A stretch of 64,000 nt of DNA from the NCBI GenBank assembly GCA_050049775.1, contig JASFVP010000012.1:3245-67244 (forward strand). The letters run 5' to 3'. The number at the start of each line of letters is the position of its first letter. Position 1 is the first letter of the stretch. A program made the position numbers and the translations under genes. This DNA comes from JABDQZ01 sp050049775 (GTDB taxonomy: Bacteria; Pseudomonadota; Gammaproteobacteria; Chromatiales; Chromatiaceae). A model generated the notes under the pieces. The model did no database searches and had not been told where the DNA came from. It saw nothing but the letters and a program-made list of their open reading frames with translations. Positions 32,197 through 41,927 of the stretch are shown here, one piece after another.

Positions 32197-33240
32197 ATGC
32201 GTCCTGCGCAACTCATGACTGTACTCGACCTCGAATTCAGCAGCACCGCTGAAGGCCACCATACCCCCGTGATGCTGTGGGGCCCGCCCGGGGTCGGCAA
32301 ATCACAAATCGTTGCGCAAATCGCCGCCAAACACGCCGCCCCGGTCATCGACATCCGCCTGTCGCAAATGGAGCCCAGCGACCTGCGCGGCATCCCGTTT
32401 CGCGCCGAAAATACCGTTGAATGGGCGGTACCGTCAATCCTGCCGAATGCCGAGCGCCACGGCGCGCAGGGCATTTTGTTTCTGGATGAAATCACCTCGG
32501 CGCCGCCGAGCGTTTCGGCCGCCGCCTACCAGCTGATCCTGGACCGCAAACTCGGTGAATATCAGGTGCCCCCCGGCTGGGCCATTTTTGCCGCCGGCAA
32601 CCGCCAGGGCGATCGCGGCGTCACCTACACCATGCCGGCGCCGCTGGCGAATCGCTTCTCGCATTTTGAAGTCGAAACCCACCTCGACGATTGGGTCGCC
32701 TGGGCCTACAAGAATTCAATTGATGAACGCATCATCGCGTTTCTGCGCTTTCGCCCTGAGCTGCTGTTCGACTTCGACCCGGCGCACAACCCGGTAGCCT
32801 TTCCGTCGCCACGTTCGTGGGAATTCGCGCATCGCGGCCTGCAGAAATTCGGCAATTCGCCGGCGCTGCTGCTCGGCACCCTGCAGGCCTGTGTCGGCCC
32901 GGCGGCCGGCATCGAACTGCACGCGTTCGTCAACAGCCTCGACAAGATGCCGGACCTCGATGACATCGTTGCCGGCAAACAAGTACCGGTACCCGATGAA
33001 ATCGACCTGCAATACGCCGTCGCCGCCGCCCTGGTCGGCCGTGCCATCCGCGCGGCTGGCACCGGCAACCAGACTGCCGTAGTTGGTAACATTCTCGATT
33101 ACGCCTCGGCGTTTCCGCAAAAGGAAATGGGCGTGATGCTGGTCTCCGACATGCACCGCGCTATTGGCGAAAGCCTGTTCCAGGTCGAGCAGTTCGGCCA
33201 ATGGGCCAACAAGATCGCCGATGTCATGCTGTATGAATAG
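32197..33240 (+). CDS. MoxR-type AAA+ ATPase
   Basis: A 347-residue AAA+ protein of the MoxR group. Walker A is GPPGVGKSQIVAQIAAKH, Walker B is ILFLDEITSAPP, and sensor 1 is FAAGNRQGDRG. The C-terminal lid region (RFRPELLFDFDPAHNPVAFPS) is present. MoxR ATPases act as chaperones, often with a VWA-domain partner, to insert cofactors or assemble complexes. Here the partner is the gene six bases downstream. The target complex cannot be read from the sequence. Confidence 0.93.
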   Translation: MRPAQLMTVLDLEFSSTAEGHHTPVMLWGPPGVGKSQIVAQIAAKHAAPVIDIRLSQMEPSDLRGIPFRAENTVEWAVPSILPNAERHGAQGILFLDEITSAPPSVSAAAYQLILDRKLGEYQVPPGWAIFAAGNRQGDRGVTYTMPAPLANRFSHFEVETHLDDWVAWAYKNSIDERIIAFLRFRPELLFDFDPAHNPVAFPSPRSWEFAHRGLQKFGNSPALLLGTLQACVGPAAGIELHAFVNSLDKMPDLDDIVAGKQVPVPDEIDLQYAVAAALVGRAIRAAGTGNQTAVVGNILDYASAFPQKEMGVMLVSDMHRAIGESLFQVEQFGQWANKIADVMLYE

Positions 33241-33246
33241 CCGTTC

Positions 33247-34572
33247 ATGACGGACAACAACATCGACCTGCAGGCTATCGAAACCAAACTGGCGGCCGCC
33301 CGGACCAAGCTGATCCTGGACAAGCCGTTTCTCGGCGCGCTGGTGTTGCGTCTGCCGATGGTCGCCGCCAGGGACGACTGGTGTCCGACCACCGCCACCG
33401 ATGCCAAAACTTTCTACTACAACCCGGCCTATATCGCCGCGCTGAGTCTCAACCAGACCCAGTTCATGCTGGCGCACGAGTCGCTGCATTGTGCCCTGTC
33501 GCATTTCATGCGCCGCCAGCATCGGGTCAAGCATCGCTGGGACCTGGCCTGTGATTACGCCATCAATCCGCTGTTGATTGCCGATGGCCTGCAGCCGCCG
33601 CCGTCCATGCCACCGGTCATGTACCAGTACGAAGGCATGACCGCCGAGGAAATCTATCCGCTGCTCGACGACAACGACGAAACCGAAACCCTCGACAAGC
33701 ACGTCTACGACCAGGAAAACGACAGCGGCGGCAGCCAGAACAATCCGCCGCAACAAAATCAACCGTCGGACCAGCAAAGCGGCAAAGCACCCGAGCCGGA
33801 GCAGGATTCCGATAATCCGGCCGAGCAGCAAAAGCCGCAACAGAATCCGGACAGCCAGCAGAATGCCAATCCGCAACCGGGACAAGGCAATCAGACCGAC
33901 GACAGCAACGGCGCCGACGCGCCGCCACCGCTGACGGCACAGGAACGCGAAACCCTGGCGGCGCAGTGGCAGCAACGCATGGCCGGCGCCGCCCAGCAGG
34001 CATTGCAAGCCGGCAAACTCGGCGGCTCACTGGCGCGCATGATCGATCATTTGCTGCAACCGCAATTGCCGTGGCGCATGCTGCTGGCACGTTACCTGAC
34101 CGCTACCGCCAAGGACGATTTCAGTTACATGCGCCCGTCACGCCGCGAGGGTGCGGCCATTTTGCCGACGCTGCGCAGTTCGCAGATCGACGTAGTCATT
34201 GCCATCGATACCAGCGGCTCGATCAAACCGTCGGAAATCGACGAATTCCTGTCCGAAATTGAAGCCCTCAAGGCGCAGATGCGCGCCCGCATCATCCTAC
34301 TGGCCTGTGATGCCACGCTGGCTAAGGGCGCACCCTGGATCTTTGAAAGCTGGGAGGAAATCCGCTTGCCGGACCAGCTCTCCGGTGGTGGTGGCACCAG
34401 CTTTGTGCCGGTGTATGACTGGGTGGCGCAGCAGGATGTCTCACCGCAATTGCTGGTCTACTTCACCGATGCCGAAGGCGAGTTTCCGGCACACGAACCA
34501 CCCTACCCTGTGTTATGGTTGGTTAAGGGCAAGGAAAAAGTGCCCTGGGGACAGCGAGTCCAGCTCAACTGA
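33247..34572 (+). CDS. VWA-like metallopeptidase-type protein, partner of MoxR
   Basis: A 441-residue protein. The N-terminal domain has AHESLHCALSHFM, an HExxH-type zinc motif. A long glutamine/proline/asparagine-rich linker follows (residues about 155-220). The C-terminal VWA-like domain has the metal-ion-dependent adhesion site AIDTSGSIKPSE. This architecture is known in putative metallopeptidase/VWA proteins that pair with MoxR ATPases. It starts six bases after the MoxR stop and is probably translated with it. Confidence 0.88.
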   Translation: MTDNNIDLQAIETKLAAARTKLILDKPFLGALVLRLPMVAARDDWCPTTATDAKTFYYNPAYIAALSLNQTQFMLAHESLHCALSHFMRRQHRVKHRWDLACDYAINPLLIADGLQPPPSMPPVMYQYEGMTAEEIYPLLDDNDETETLDKHVYDQENDSGGSQNNPPQQNQPSDQQSGKAPEPEQDSDNPAEQQKPQQNPDSQQNANPQPGQGNQTDDSNGADAPPPLTAQERETLAAQWQQRMAGAAQQALQAGKLGGSLARMIDHLLQPQLPWRMLLARYLTATAKDDFSYMRPSRREGAAILPTLRSSQIDVVIAIDTSGSIKPSEIDEFLSEIEALKAQMRARIILLACDATLAKGAPWIFESWEEIRLPDQLSGGGGTSFVPVYDWVAQQDVSPQLLVYFTDAEGEFPAHEPPYPVLWLVKGKEKVPWGQRVQLN

Positions 34573-34631
34573 CAATAGCCTTTAACCCGATCCGCAGGGA
34601 ACTGACACCATCATTGCCGGTCTTTAGCAGC

Positions 34632-36143
34632 ATGCATTATTCACCGACAGTCCGGCGGCCAGTCCGTCGTATCATCGCCAGTCTGACCGCCATCAGCCTG
34701 TTGTGCAGCAGTCTGCTGCCAGCGAGCGCTGTTGCTGAAAACCAGCCGCAACTACCTGAACTCGGCGACGCCTCCGGCAGCTACATGTCACCGGCGCAGG
34801 AAAAACGCCTCGGCCAAGCGTTCATGCGCAGCGTCAGAACCCAGGAAAAAGTGCTGGATATACCGTTTGCGCGTGAATACATCCAGACTCTCGGCAACCG
34901 CCTGGTCAAGGCCGGCGATGCCGATCCACAAACCGATTTCAATTTTTTTGTACTCGACAATCCGCAGATCAACGCCTTTGCCGGACCCGGCGGCCACATT
35001 GGCGTGTACACCGGCCTGATTGAGACCACCCAGTCGGAAAGCGAGCTGGCGGCCGTCATCGCGCATGAAATTGCACACGTCACGCAAAAACATCTGCTGC
35101 GCACGTTTCACCAGACCAGCCAGATGGGCATACCCTCGGCTGCGGTTATTCTCGCCGCCATCGTGCTTGGCGCCACCGCCGGTGGCGATGCCGGCATGGC
35201 CGCGGCCATCGGCGGCCAGGCGGCGCTGATCCAACAGCAGATCAACTTCACCCGCGCCAATGAAAAAGAAGCCGACAGCGTCGGCATCAATACCTTGTTT
35301 GCCTCGGACTTTGAACCGCACGCCATGCCGATGTTTTTTGAACGCATGGGCCGCGCCAATCGTGCCTATTCATCGGAACTACCGGAATTTTTGCGCACGC
35401 ACCCGGTCACCACCAACCGTATCGCCGATTCATTATCCCGCGCCGAACAGCATCCCTACACCCAGCACCAGGACGATCTGCACTATCACCTGCTCAAGGC
35501 GCTGTTGAAACAGAGGTCATTTGATGACGGCAAGGAAGCGGAGAAATTTTTCCGTACCAATCTCAGCGAAGGCCGCTACCGCAACGGCGACTCGCAGCGT
35601 TACGGTCTGGTGCTCAGCCTGATGGAACAGAAAAATTTCGATCAGGCACTGCGGGAGCTGCAACCGCTGCTGAAAAGCCATCCGACCGAAGTGGTCTACC
35701 AGATCACCCGTAGCCAGATACTCAGCCAGACCGGCCAGCTGAAGGAAGCAATCGCGTCACTGGAAAGCCTGCAAGTACTGTTTCCCGGTGATTATGCGTT
35801 AAACATCAAACTCGCCGAACTGCTGCAACTGAACGGGCAATACGACAAGGCCATCAATCTGCTGCAGCTGCTGATCAACAGCCGCCCCGAGGATGATTTG
35901 CTGTATAAAAACATCGCGCGCGTCGCTGGTGACAAGGGCGATAAGCTCAACGCGCACACCTATTACGCCAGCTATCTGTATCTCAACGGCCAGTTGGAAC
36001 AGGCCATCCAGCAACTGGAAATCGCTCTGCGCGATTACAAGCCGGATTTCTACGAGGCTTCGCGTATTGAAGCCCAGCTCAATGCCATTCGTGCGGAATT
36101 CAACGCCTTGAAAGACAAAAAATCCGCTAAAAACGGTAACTAA
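34632..36143 (+). CDS. BepA-like M48 metalloprotease with TPR repeats
   Basis: A 503-residue periplasmic protease/chaperone. A signal peptide covers residues 1-32 (IIASLTAISLLCSSLLPASAVA). The zinc site is HEIAHVTQKHLL with the third ligand in NEKEADSVGI. The C-terminal half (about 290-500) has several TPR-like helix pairs (LVLSLMEQKNFDQALRELQPL, LAELLQLNGQYDKAINLLQLL). BepA of E. coli cares for outer-membrane protein assembly. ATG 34632 is chosen; an upstream TTG is in frame, and no clear Shine-Dalgarno sequence is seen. Confidence 0.92.
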   Translation: MHYSPTVRRPVRRIIASLTAISLLCSSLLPASAVAENQPQLPELGDASGSYMSPAQEKRLGQAFMRSVRTQEKVLDIPFAREYIQTLGNRLVKAGDADPQTDFNFFVLDNPQINAFAGPGGHIGVYTGLIETTQSESELAAVIAHEIAHVTQKHLLRTFHQTSQMGIPSAAVILAAIVLGATAGGDAGMAAAIGGQAALIQQQINFTRANEKEADSVGINTLFASDFEPHAMPMFFERMGRANRAYSSELPEFLRTHPVTTNRIADSLSRAEQHPYTQHQDDLHYHLLKALLKQRSFDDGKEAEKFFRTNLSEGRYRNGDSQRYGLVLSLMEQKNFDQALRELQPLLKSHPTEVVYQITRSQILSQTGQLKEAIASLESLQVLFPGDYALNIKLAELLQLNGQYDKAINLLQLLINSRPEDDLLYKNIARVAGDKGDKLNAHTYYASYLYLNGQLEQAIQQLEIALRDYKPDFYEASRIEAQLNAIRAEFNALKDKKSAKNGN

Positions 36144-36351
36144 CGGAATTCTTTGACGCTTATCAAGGACCGACGCAGCCGAGATTAGTAGAATTTCACT
36201 GTTTTGACTTTCTCTCTCTGCGGCAATCCACTAAGCCCAGCTTGACGACAGTTCATGCAGACGCAGGATGCAATGCTGATTTTATCGCAGTGTGCGACCT
36301 GCCCAAGCAAACATCAGACAAACAATTGAAAAACGCAAAGGAGTCATGTTC

Positions 36352-36828
36352 ATGCCCAACCGCACTACACGTCGACTGTTTCTGAAAACATCCATTGCCG
36401 CCAGCACCCTGGGTGTTGCACTCGGCGCCGGCCTGCTCAGCCCACGCACCGTCATGGCCGCCTGGCCGGCAGAAGCCTTCAAAGCCAGAAAAACCCAGCA
36501 GGCTCTGCAAGCCCTGATGGGGAATGAAAGCACCTCGCCGTCCGAAAGCATCACCATCAAGGCGCCGGACATTGCGGAAAATGGCGCAGTCGTACCGGTC
36601 ACCATCGACACTTCCATCAATGGCGCCGAATCCATTGCCTTGATTGCCTCAAACAACGCCACGCCACTGGTCGCGTCTTTCAATCTTGGCAAGGGCGCCC
36701 AGGGTTATGTTTCAACCCGCATCAAAATGGGTAAGACCGGTGATGTGGTTGCCGTTGTGAAATCCGGCGGAAAGCTGTTCAGCGCCCGCAAAGGCGTAAA
36801 AGTCACCATCGGCGGTTGCGGCGGTTAA
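36352..36828 (+). CDS. soxY: SoxY, thiosulfate-oxidation carrier protein
   Basis: A 158-residue periplasmic protein. A Tat signal is present (RTTRRLFLKTSIAAS, cleavage near VMAAWP) and the protein ends in GGCGG, the swinging arm whose cysteine carries the sulfur substrate. ATG 36352 has AAAGGAG eight bases upstream; a second ATG at 36346 would be too close. SoxYZ carries thiosulfate-derived sulfur between SoxXA, SoxB and SoxCD, none of which is in the window. Bacteria with Dsr often lack soxCD and feed the sulfur to globules. Confidence 0.97.
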   Translation: MPNRTTRRLFLKTSIAASTLGVALGAGLLSPRTVMAAWPAEAFKARKTQQALQALMGNESTSPSESITIKAPDIAENGAVVPVTIDTSINGAESIALIASNNATPLVASFNLGKGAQGYVSTRIKMGKTGDVVAVVKSGGKLFSARKGVKVTIGGCGG

Positions 36829-36877
36829 CAGCCAGCCAACGACTTTTTGACCAACAGATTTTCACGAGGAACCCAAC

Positions 36878-37192
36878 ATGGCAAACAACTCAATCAAAAT
36901 CCGCGCAAAATCCAAAGCTGGCGTTGTCACCGTCAAGGCGCTCATGACCCATCCGATGGAAACCGGACTGCGCAAGGACAAAAAAACCGGCGAGCTCATC
37001 CCGGCGCATTTCATTCAGGAAATCGTTTGTGAATCCAATGGCAACCAGATCATCAGTTGCAACTGGAGTGGTGGCATTTCCAAAAACCCGTACCTGTCAT
37101 TCAAATATGCAGGCAACAAGGGCGATGCGCTGAAACTCGCCTGGACCGACAACATGGGTGCATCCGAGTCGATCGAAACCAAGGTCAGCTAA
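36878..37192 (+). CDS. soxZ: SoxZ, partner of SoxY
   Basis: A 104-residue protein with no export signal of its own, carried across with SoxY. The family features are visible: IKIRAKSKAGVVTVKALMTH, then HPMETGLRKDKKTGELIPAH, FIQEIVCESNGNQI and DNMGASESIETKVS at the end. It starts 49 bases after the soxY stop with GAGGA before the ATG. A hairpin lies just after its stop. Confidence 0.97.
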   Translation: MANNSIKIRAKSKAGVVTVKALMTHPMETGLRKDKKTGELIPAHFIQEIVCESNGNQIISCNWSGGISKNPYLSFKYAGNKGDALKLAWTDNMGASESIETKVS

Positions 37193-37202
37193 TAAACCTG
37201 CA

Positions 37203-37228
37203 TCACACCCCGCTGTTGCGGGGTGTGA
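37203..37228 (+). terminator. GC-rich hairpin after soxZ
   Basis: TCACACCCCGC and GCGGGGTGTGA form a perfect 11-bp stem with loop TGTT, ten bases after the soxZ stop. There is no T run on the plus strand, so it is a terminator only by position and stability. Confidence 0.6.
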
Positions 37229-37312
37229 CCACCAACCAGGTACTAACGTTACTGGATTTGTCCGGTCAAACCAGCCGGACCCTTGAATCAACCACGACAG
37301 GCTGCGGCCTGT

Positions 37313-38827
37313 TTACTGCGACTTTTTCGGCTCGTCGCTGACCAGATCGCCAAGATCAAGGTCATCCATGCCTTCTATCTCGACCGTGGATTGCCGCGGC
37401 TTTTCCTTCTCTTCCATCTCGTCGTCGGCATCGCCGTCCAGCACACCAAGATCCACCAGCTCATCGGTAAAGTCGGACGCCTCGTCAGCCAGCTCGGCAT
37501 CCAGTCCGGCGAGGTCGCCGGCCAGGGCATCCAGCTCGGCCAGGTCTTCGTGAAAATCGCTGGCGATGTCACTCACCACATCACCGGCGTGCTGCGGTTT
37601 TTTATCACTTGCGGATGCGGCTTCTTTTTCAGGTTCCGCGGATTCCTCGCCAATCTCAATATCAAAATCGTCGGCAACTGCCGCCGCGGGTTCCTCCGGT
37701 TCGTCTTCGCCGATTTCGATGTCAAAATCATCTTCAGCGGCCGCCGGGGCTGCGTTTTTTTCGTCTTCGCCGATTTCAATCAGCTCATCGTCGTCCGCGA
37801 CAATCTCCAGGTCACCTAAGGCTGCTTTCTCTGCTGGCGGCTCCGGTTCGTCTTCACCAATCTCGATTTCCAGATCGTCCGCGACGGCTTCCGGTGCGGC
37901 TTTGGCCGCCGCTTGTTCCGGCTGGTCTTGCTCGATTTCAACCAGATCATCAACGTCAGTAGCCATTTCCAGATCAGCGTCCGCGTCCGGCGCGGGTTTT
38001 GATTCGGCGGCCTCTGTTTGCGTCCCGGCTGCGACATCGGCCTCCTGCACATCTATTTGCGCAGCGCTGTCACCGTGCTGTTCCAGGATGGCATCATCAA
38101 TTTCAATCAGTTCATCGCTCGGCTCATCACTGACAGGATCATCCGCGGTTTCAACCGCCTGTTCAGCTTCCGGCGTGGCGGTTGCCTCAGAGACAGTAGC
38201 CGCATCTTCGCCGGCCGTTTTTTCTTCGTCATCCGCATCAACTTCGAAAGCTTCCATGATCTTGTCGCCATCCAGCCCGTCCTCATCGGCTTCACCGAAC
38301 ATGGAAGAATACTCATTCAGCATCTTGCCCATGGTATCCATGGTGGTCGACAGATCACCGGAAAGCTGCTTGTTTTCCTTCCGCAGATTTTCCAGTTCGC
38401 CGTCATCGAGCGCCTCGTCATTCGTTTCCGCAACTGCACCCGCGCCAGCCAGGGCATTGTCGAGATCAAGTTTGAGATACGGGCTGATCGCCTGTTCGAA
38501 TGAAACATTGAAACCGGCCAGCCGGCCGAAATTGCGCTGTACGTACATGTTGGCGATGCGCTGATACAGCAGTTTTTCAGCACGATCGATGAACTCGACC
38601 TGCGATTCAAGGTAATCGCCCTGCAACCCGTAACGACTCAGGGCGTCGCGTATCTGCTCCTCTCGCCGGCCCCGATCTTCCCCGACACGCTCCAGCAGCA
38701 GCTTCGCCGCCTTTTTATCCTTGTGCTTGCGCGCCGCCCTGGCCGCCACAAACATAAACAGCCCGCCGGCCAGCAGGAAGGTCAGTTCCGCCCAGACGAT
38801 CAAAATAATGAGGTTCATCTCCACCAT
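37313..38827 (-). CDS. Acidic repeat membrane protein
   Basis: A 504-residue protein. One N-terminal membrane helix (NLIILIVWAELTFLLAGGLFMFV) is followed by a basic cytoplasmic region of about 130 residues (ARKHKDKKAAKLLLERVGED, AEKLLYQRIANMYVQRNFG). From residue about 160 to the end it is very acidic, with imperfect repeats of the type DDFDIEIGEDEPE, and probably disordered. Its start ATG overlaps the stop of the upstream VWA gene (TAATG), so the two are coupled. I recognise no family; the acidic repeats could bind a basic partner or metal ions. Confidence 0.78.
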   Translation of the reverse strand: MVEMNLIILIVWAELTFLLAGGLFMFVAARAARKHKDKKAAKLLLERVGEDRGRREEQIRDALSRYGLQGDYLESQVEFIDRAEKLLYQRIANMYVQRNFGRLAGFNVSFEQAISPYLKLDLDNALAGAGAVAETNDEALDDGELENLRKENKQLSGDLSTTMDTMGKMLNEYSSMFGEADEDGLDGDKIMEAFEVDADDEEKTAGEDAATVSEATATPEAEQAVETADDPVSDEPSDELIEIDDAILEQHGDSAAQIDVQEADVAAGTQTEAAESKPAPDADADLEMATDVDDLVEIEQDQPEQAAAKAAPEAVADDLEIEIGEDEPEPPAEKAALGDLEIVADDDELIEIGEDEKNAAPAAAEDDFDIEIGEDEPEEPAAAVADDFDIEIGEESAEPEKEAASASDKKPQHAGDVVSDIASDFHEDLAELDALAGDLAGLDAELADEASDFTDELVDLGVLDGDADDEMEEKEKPRQSTVEIEGMDDLDLGDLVSDEPKKSQ

Positions 38828-40806
38828 TATTTTTCTGCCTCGGCAGAGATATCGATGGCGGTCTCATCCGCTTCATCGGCAGCAACCGTCTCGTCAGCGT
38901 CTGCTGCGGGTTGGGCCTTCTTTTTGCTATCGTCACCGGATTCGGCCGATTTGTCCGCTGCCGGCTTGCCGGCGTCTGCCAGCTCATCTTCATCAAACAG
39001 GTTCAGGTCTTCTTCCTCGGGACTGCTGCGCATAAACCACCAGACCCCCACACCGATCAGGATCAGCAGCAGATTGCCACCGCCAATCGCCAGACCGATC
39101 ATGGTCCAATCGGTTTCTTCTTTCTTTTTCTTTTCTTTTTTGGGTTTCGGTTTTTCTGCTTCGGCTTCAGCCTGTGGTTCAGGCTCAGGCTCGGCGGCCA
39201 CAACTTTCTCCGGTTTGGGTGGTTCCGGCTTTTGCACCACCGGCTTTGCCAGACCCTCGATCTCGACCGTGTCCGGCTGGTAGGCAAAATCGTTGCCGGA
39301 CAAGGTCTTGCCGGAAACATTCACCACGGCAAAATGTTGTCCTTCGATAACGGTTTTATCGACTTCCGCCTGCATAACCGCATTCTGCAGCGATCCAAAC
39401 TCCAGTTTGGTGCGTTTACCGCTGACATCTTCCAGCCAGGCGTCGCTGGCCAGTTCTGCCGTGTTGACGACTTCCGGGTCAAACTGCAGCTTGAGCACGG
39501 CCTTGTCGCTGCTGGCCAAATCTACAACTTCAAGTGTGACCGGTTCAACAATCTGGGTCGCCTGACGACGCTCACGCACAAATGTCCGGCCATCGGCGCT
39601 GATGATTAATTCCACCTTGCCCTTGTCGAGTCCCTCACCAAGGCGCAGACTGAATTTGCCATCACCGGCCTGTTCATCCGGCTCATGGCCATCGTCACGC
39701 AGCGGCTGCGGCTCGCCTTCGACGCCACGATAAAACTGTGCGGCAGATACATTGACCACATCCAGGAACTGTTGCTTGGTAATAACTTTTCCCTGGTCGC
39801 TAAAGTGGGCGTACACCGGAATCGCTTCACCCAGTGCCAGACGGTTGGGAATGTCCGAGGTTTTCATTTTCAGGTTGGTCACCACCATGACGCGGTTGTC
39901 CGGGTCCATATCCGCCTGGATGGTCCACTCACCGGCCGCCGGTTTGTTGATGGTGATCAGGTCATAGCCTTCATCGCGGTGCCAGGAGACATTCTTCGGC
40001 GTTTTCTGCGCATCAAAAATCTCACCACCCGGCGTCATGATTTTGGTGACATCGGCATCAGGCTTGCTGAACACCAGCAAGGTGGCTTCATCGATGCTGT
40101 TGTCGAGTTTGAATTTGTTGCCAACCAGCGGCACGGCATCGGGCTTGCCTACCTTTTCAAACATGCGCAGGAAAACCCGCTGCAATTCATCGGCGCTGTT
40201 GACCTGTTCATACCAGCCGCCAGTCATCTCCGACAGACTTTTCATGAGTTCGTGGTCGGCGCGGTCGGACAGGGCAATCGTATGAATCTTGCCACCCTGT
40301 TGCTGGATGCGCGGTCCCAGCTCCTCAAGGATACGTTTGCGTGATGCGTCATTGAGCTTGCTGGATTTGGAGATGTCGACCATGCCATCGGTCAGCAGGA
40401 TCAGGTTGCGACGATAGGCGTTGTTCGGACCGTCCCAGTCGGCGGTAGCGCGTTGCATGACATCTTCGATGTTGGTGAACTGCCCGGGCGAACTGATTTT
40501 GTCAGAAACCTCCCTGGCCTTGCTTTTCCAGCTGTCGTTGATTACCCCCAGCGGCACCAGCATGTTGGTGTACTGCGCAAAGGTCCAGACACCGGCGCGA
40601 TTGTCATTCGGCATCAGGCCGACGATCAGCCGCAGTGCGGAACGACGCAGGTTTTTCGGGTCGTTCTGCTTCATACTGCCCGAAATATCGATGAGTATGC
40701 GGGTATCGGCTGCTTCGGGTTCAGCCGCCTGCAATGGCGTAAACAAAAAAGCCAGCAGAATAACCAGCATCCAGCTTTGGTGGAAAACAATCCTCATGAC
40801 ACGCAT
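38827..40806 (-). CDS. VWA-domain membrane protein (TIGR03503-like)
   Basis: A 659-residue protein. A signal peptide (HQSWMLVILLAFLFTPLQA) leads into a VWA domain with the metal site LIDISGSMKQNDPKNLR and LLTDGMVDISKS. A long extracytoplasmic beta-rich part follows. One membrane helix is at about 575-595 (MIGLAIGGGNLLLILIGVGVWW), with an acidic cytoplasmic tail. The VWA stretch matches the conserved family TIGR03503, whose role is unknown. ATG 40806 is preferred, with AAGGAA upstream. It is coupled to the acidic repeat gene downstream. Confidence 0.85.
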   Translation of the reverse strand: MRVMRIVFHQSWMLVILLAFLFTPLQAAEPEAADTRILIDISGSMKQNDPKNLRRSALRLIVGLMPNDNRAGVWTFAQYTNMLVPLGVINDSWKSKAREVSDKISSPGQFTNIEDVMQRATADWDGPNNAYRRNLILLTDGMVDISKSSKLNDASRKRILEELGPRIQQQGGKIHTIALSDRADHELMKSLSEMTGGWYEQVNSADELQRVFLRMFEKVGKPDAVPLVGNKFKLDNSIDEATLLVFSKPDADVTKIMTPGGEIFDAQKTPKNVSWHRDEGYDLITINKPAAGEWTIQADMDPDNRVMVVTNLKMKTSDIPNRLALGEAIPVYAHFSDQGKVITKQQFLDVVNVSAAQFYRGVEGEPQPLRDDGHEPDEQAGDGKFSLRLGEGLDKGKVELIISADGRTFVRERRQATQIVEPVTLEVVDLASSDKAVLKLQFDPEVVNTAELASDAWLEDVSGKRTKLEFGSLQNAVMQAEVDKTVIEGQHFAVVNVSGKTLSGNDFAYQPDTVEIEGLAKPVVQKPEPPKPEKVVAAEPEPEPQAEAEAEKPKPKKEKKKKEETDWTMIGLAIGGGNLLLILIGVGVWWFMRSSPEEEDLNLFDEDELADAGKPAADKSAESGDDSKKKAQPAADADETVAADEADETAIDISAEAEK

Positions 40807-40901
40807 CCAGTTCAATTCCTTATAGTTGTGAAATGGATAACGGCGGTTTCTACTGGGACTTTAAGGATTATTAATACGCTTCAAACACTTCCGGCAAACA
40901 G

Positions 40902-41258
40902 TTACATCAATTGCGCCACGGTTTCACCGGAGAGTCCGAGCACTTGCATGCCCAGTTGCAATGCCTGCTCGGCAAAAACGTCCAGATCGCGCCACTGGTC
41001 TCCCTGGTCGACCACTTCGGACATGGCGCTGTTGACGACACGCACCTGATGGCTGCCGGCATGACGCTGATTGGGCGGAACTTTTTCCGCACAGACATAC
41101 AACACCGGCTGTGCCGCGCCATCCGGCACAAAGGCCATGATGTACTGATAGTTGGTATTATCACCGCTGTCCACCTCACCAAGCAGGGTGACGGCGTATT
41201 CAGCGATCTGGTAACGCTTTTTCGGAATCGCGGTTTTTATGACAGGAAACTGGCTCAT
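40902..41258 (-). CDS. Conserved hypothetical protein
   Basis: A 118-residue soluble protein (MSQFPVIKTAIPKKRYQIAE). It is beta-rich at first (YQYIMAFVPDGAAQPVLYVCAEK) and helical at the end (DLDVFAEQALQLGMQVLGLS). No family, signal or cofactor motif is recognised. It is placed between the VWA gene and the PsiE-like gene on the same strand. Confidence 0.72.
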   Translation of the reverse strand: MSQFPVIKTAIPKKRYQIAEYAVTLLGEVDSGDNTNYQYIMAFVPDGAAQPVLYVCAEKVPPNQRHAGSHQVRVVNSAMSEVVDQGDQWRDLDVFAEQALQLGMQVLGLSGETVAQLM

Positions 41259-41300
41259 GGTTTCAGACTACAGTGTTACGAAATACAAAGGCGCAAACGG

Positions 41301-41744
41301 CTAGAGATCATCGTCCTTGCGTGCGGTCATGACATCGGTTTCGGCATTGGCGCTGGAGTATTTGTTCGAACCGATTTTCAGCACCAGCACCGCCAGGCTC
41401 AGAATCAGTATCGCAGTCGTCATCATGAGCATGTGCATGTCATCCATTTCCTTGACATCCACCGCCAGCACCCGTGTCAAAGCGGTGATGGCGATATAGA
41501 TGAGGAAACGCACCGGCATGCGCTTGGTCTTGAAATAAATACCGACCATGGCGCCCAGCTCGAGATAGATGAACAACAACAGCACATCCTTGATGCTCGG
41601 CCCACCGTGTTCCAGGATCTGGAACACCTCATGCCAGGAGGCCCAGATGATGCTGGCGCCAACCACAAACAGGCCGATCAGATGGAAACCCTCAACCAGA
41701 ATATCGCCAAAATTTTCAATAAAATGAAACGGTTTTTTCAGCAT
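41301..41744 (-). CDS. PsiE-family membrane protein
   Basis: A 147-residue protein of the phosphate-starvation-inducible PsiE family. Four membrane helices are visible: DILVEGFHLIGLFVVGASII, IKDVLLLFIYLELGAMVGIY, MPVRFLIYIAITALTRVLAV and MHMLMMTTAILILSLAVLVL. The intramembrane YLELGAMVGIYFKTKRMPVR is the family hallmark. The function is unknown in any organism. AAAGGGGGC lies before the ATG. Confidence 0.9.
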   Translation of the reverse strand: MLKKPFHFIENFGDILVEGFHLIGLFVVGASIIWASWHEVFQILEHGGPSIKDVLLLFIYLELGAMVGIYFKTKRMPVRFLIYIAITALTRVLAVDVKEMDDMHMLMMTTAILILSLAVLVLKIGSNKYSSANAETDVMTARKDDDL

Positions 41745-41927
41745 GCCAGCCCCCTTTTTGTAATTATGGGACCAAGAGTAACCGAGACGGCGTGGTTTGC
41801 AAAAAAAGCCTGCGTATTTTTGCCCGCCAGAGACCCCTGATTTCCTCCGGACATTAGCCTCCGCTGGCGGCGATCTGATGCTAGAATCCGCTGCACGAGA
41901 AAATCACAGCAGCTGAAGGAAACCATC

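Noticed and set aside
37566..38564. A 332-codon serine-rich frame opposite the acidic repeat gene
   Set aside because: The Ser/Ala-rich composition is the mirror of the Asp/Glu repeat codons; no start signal is seen.
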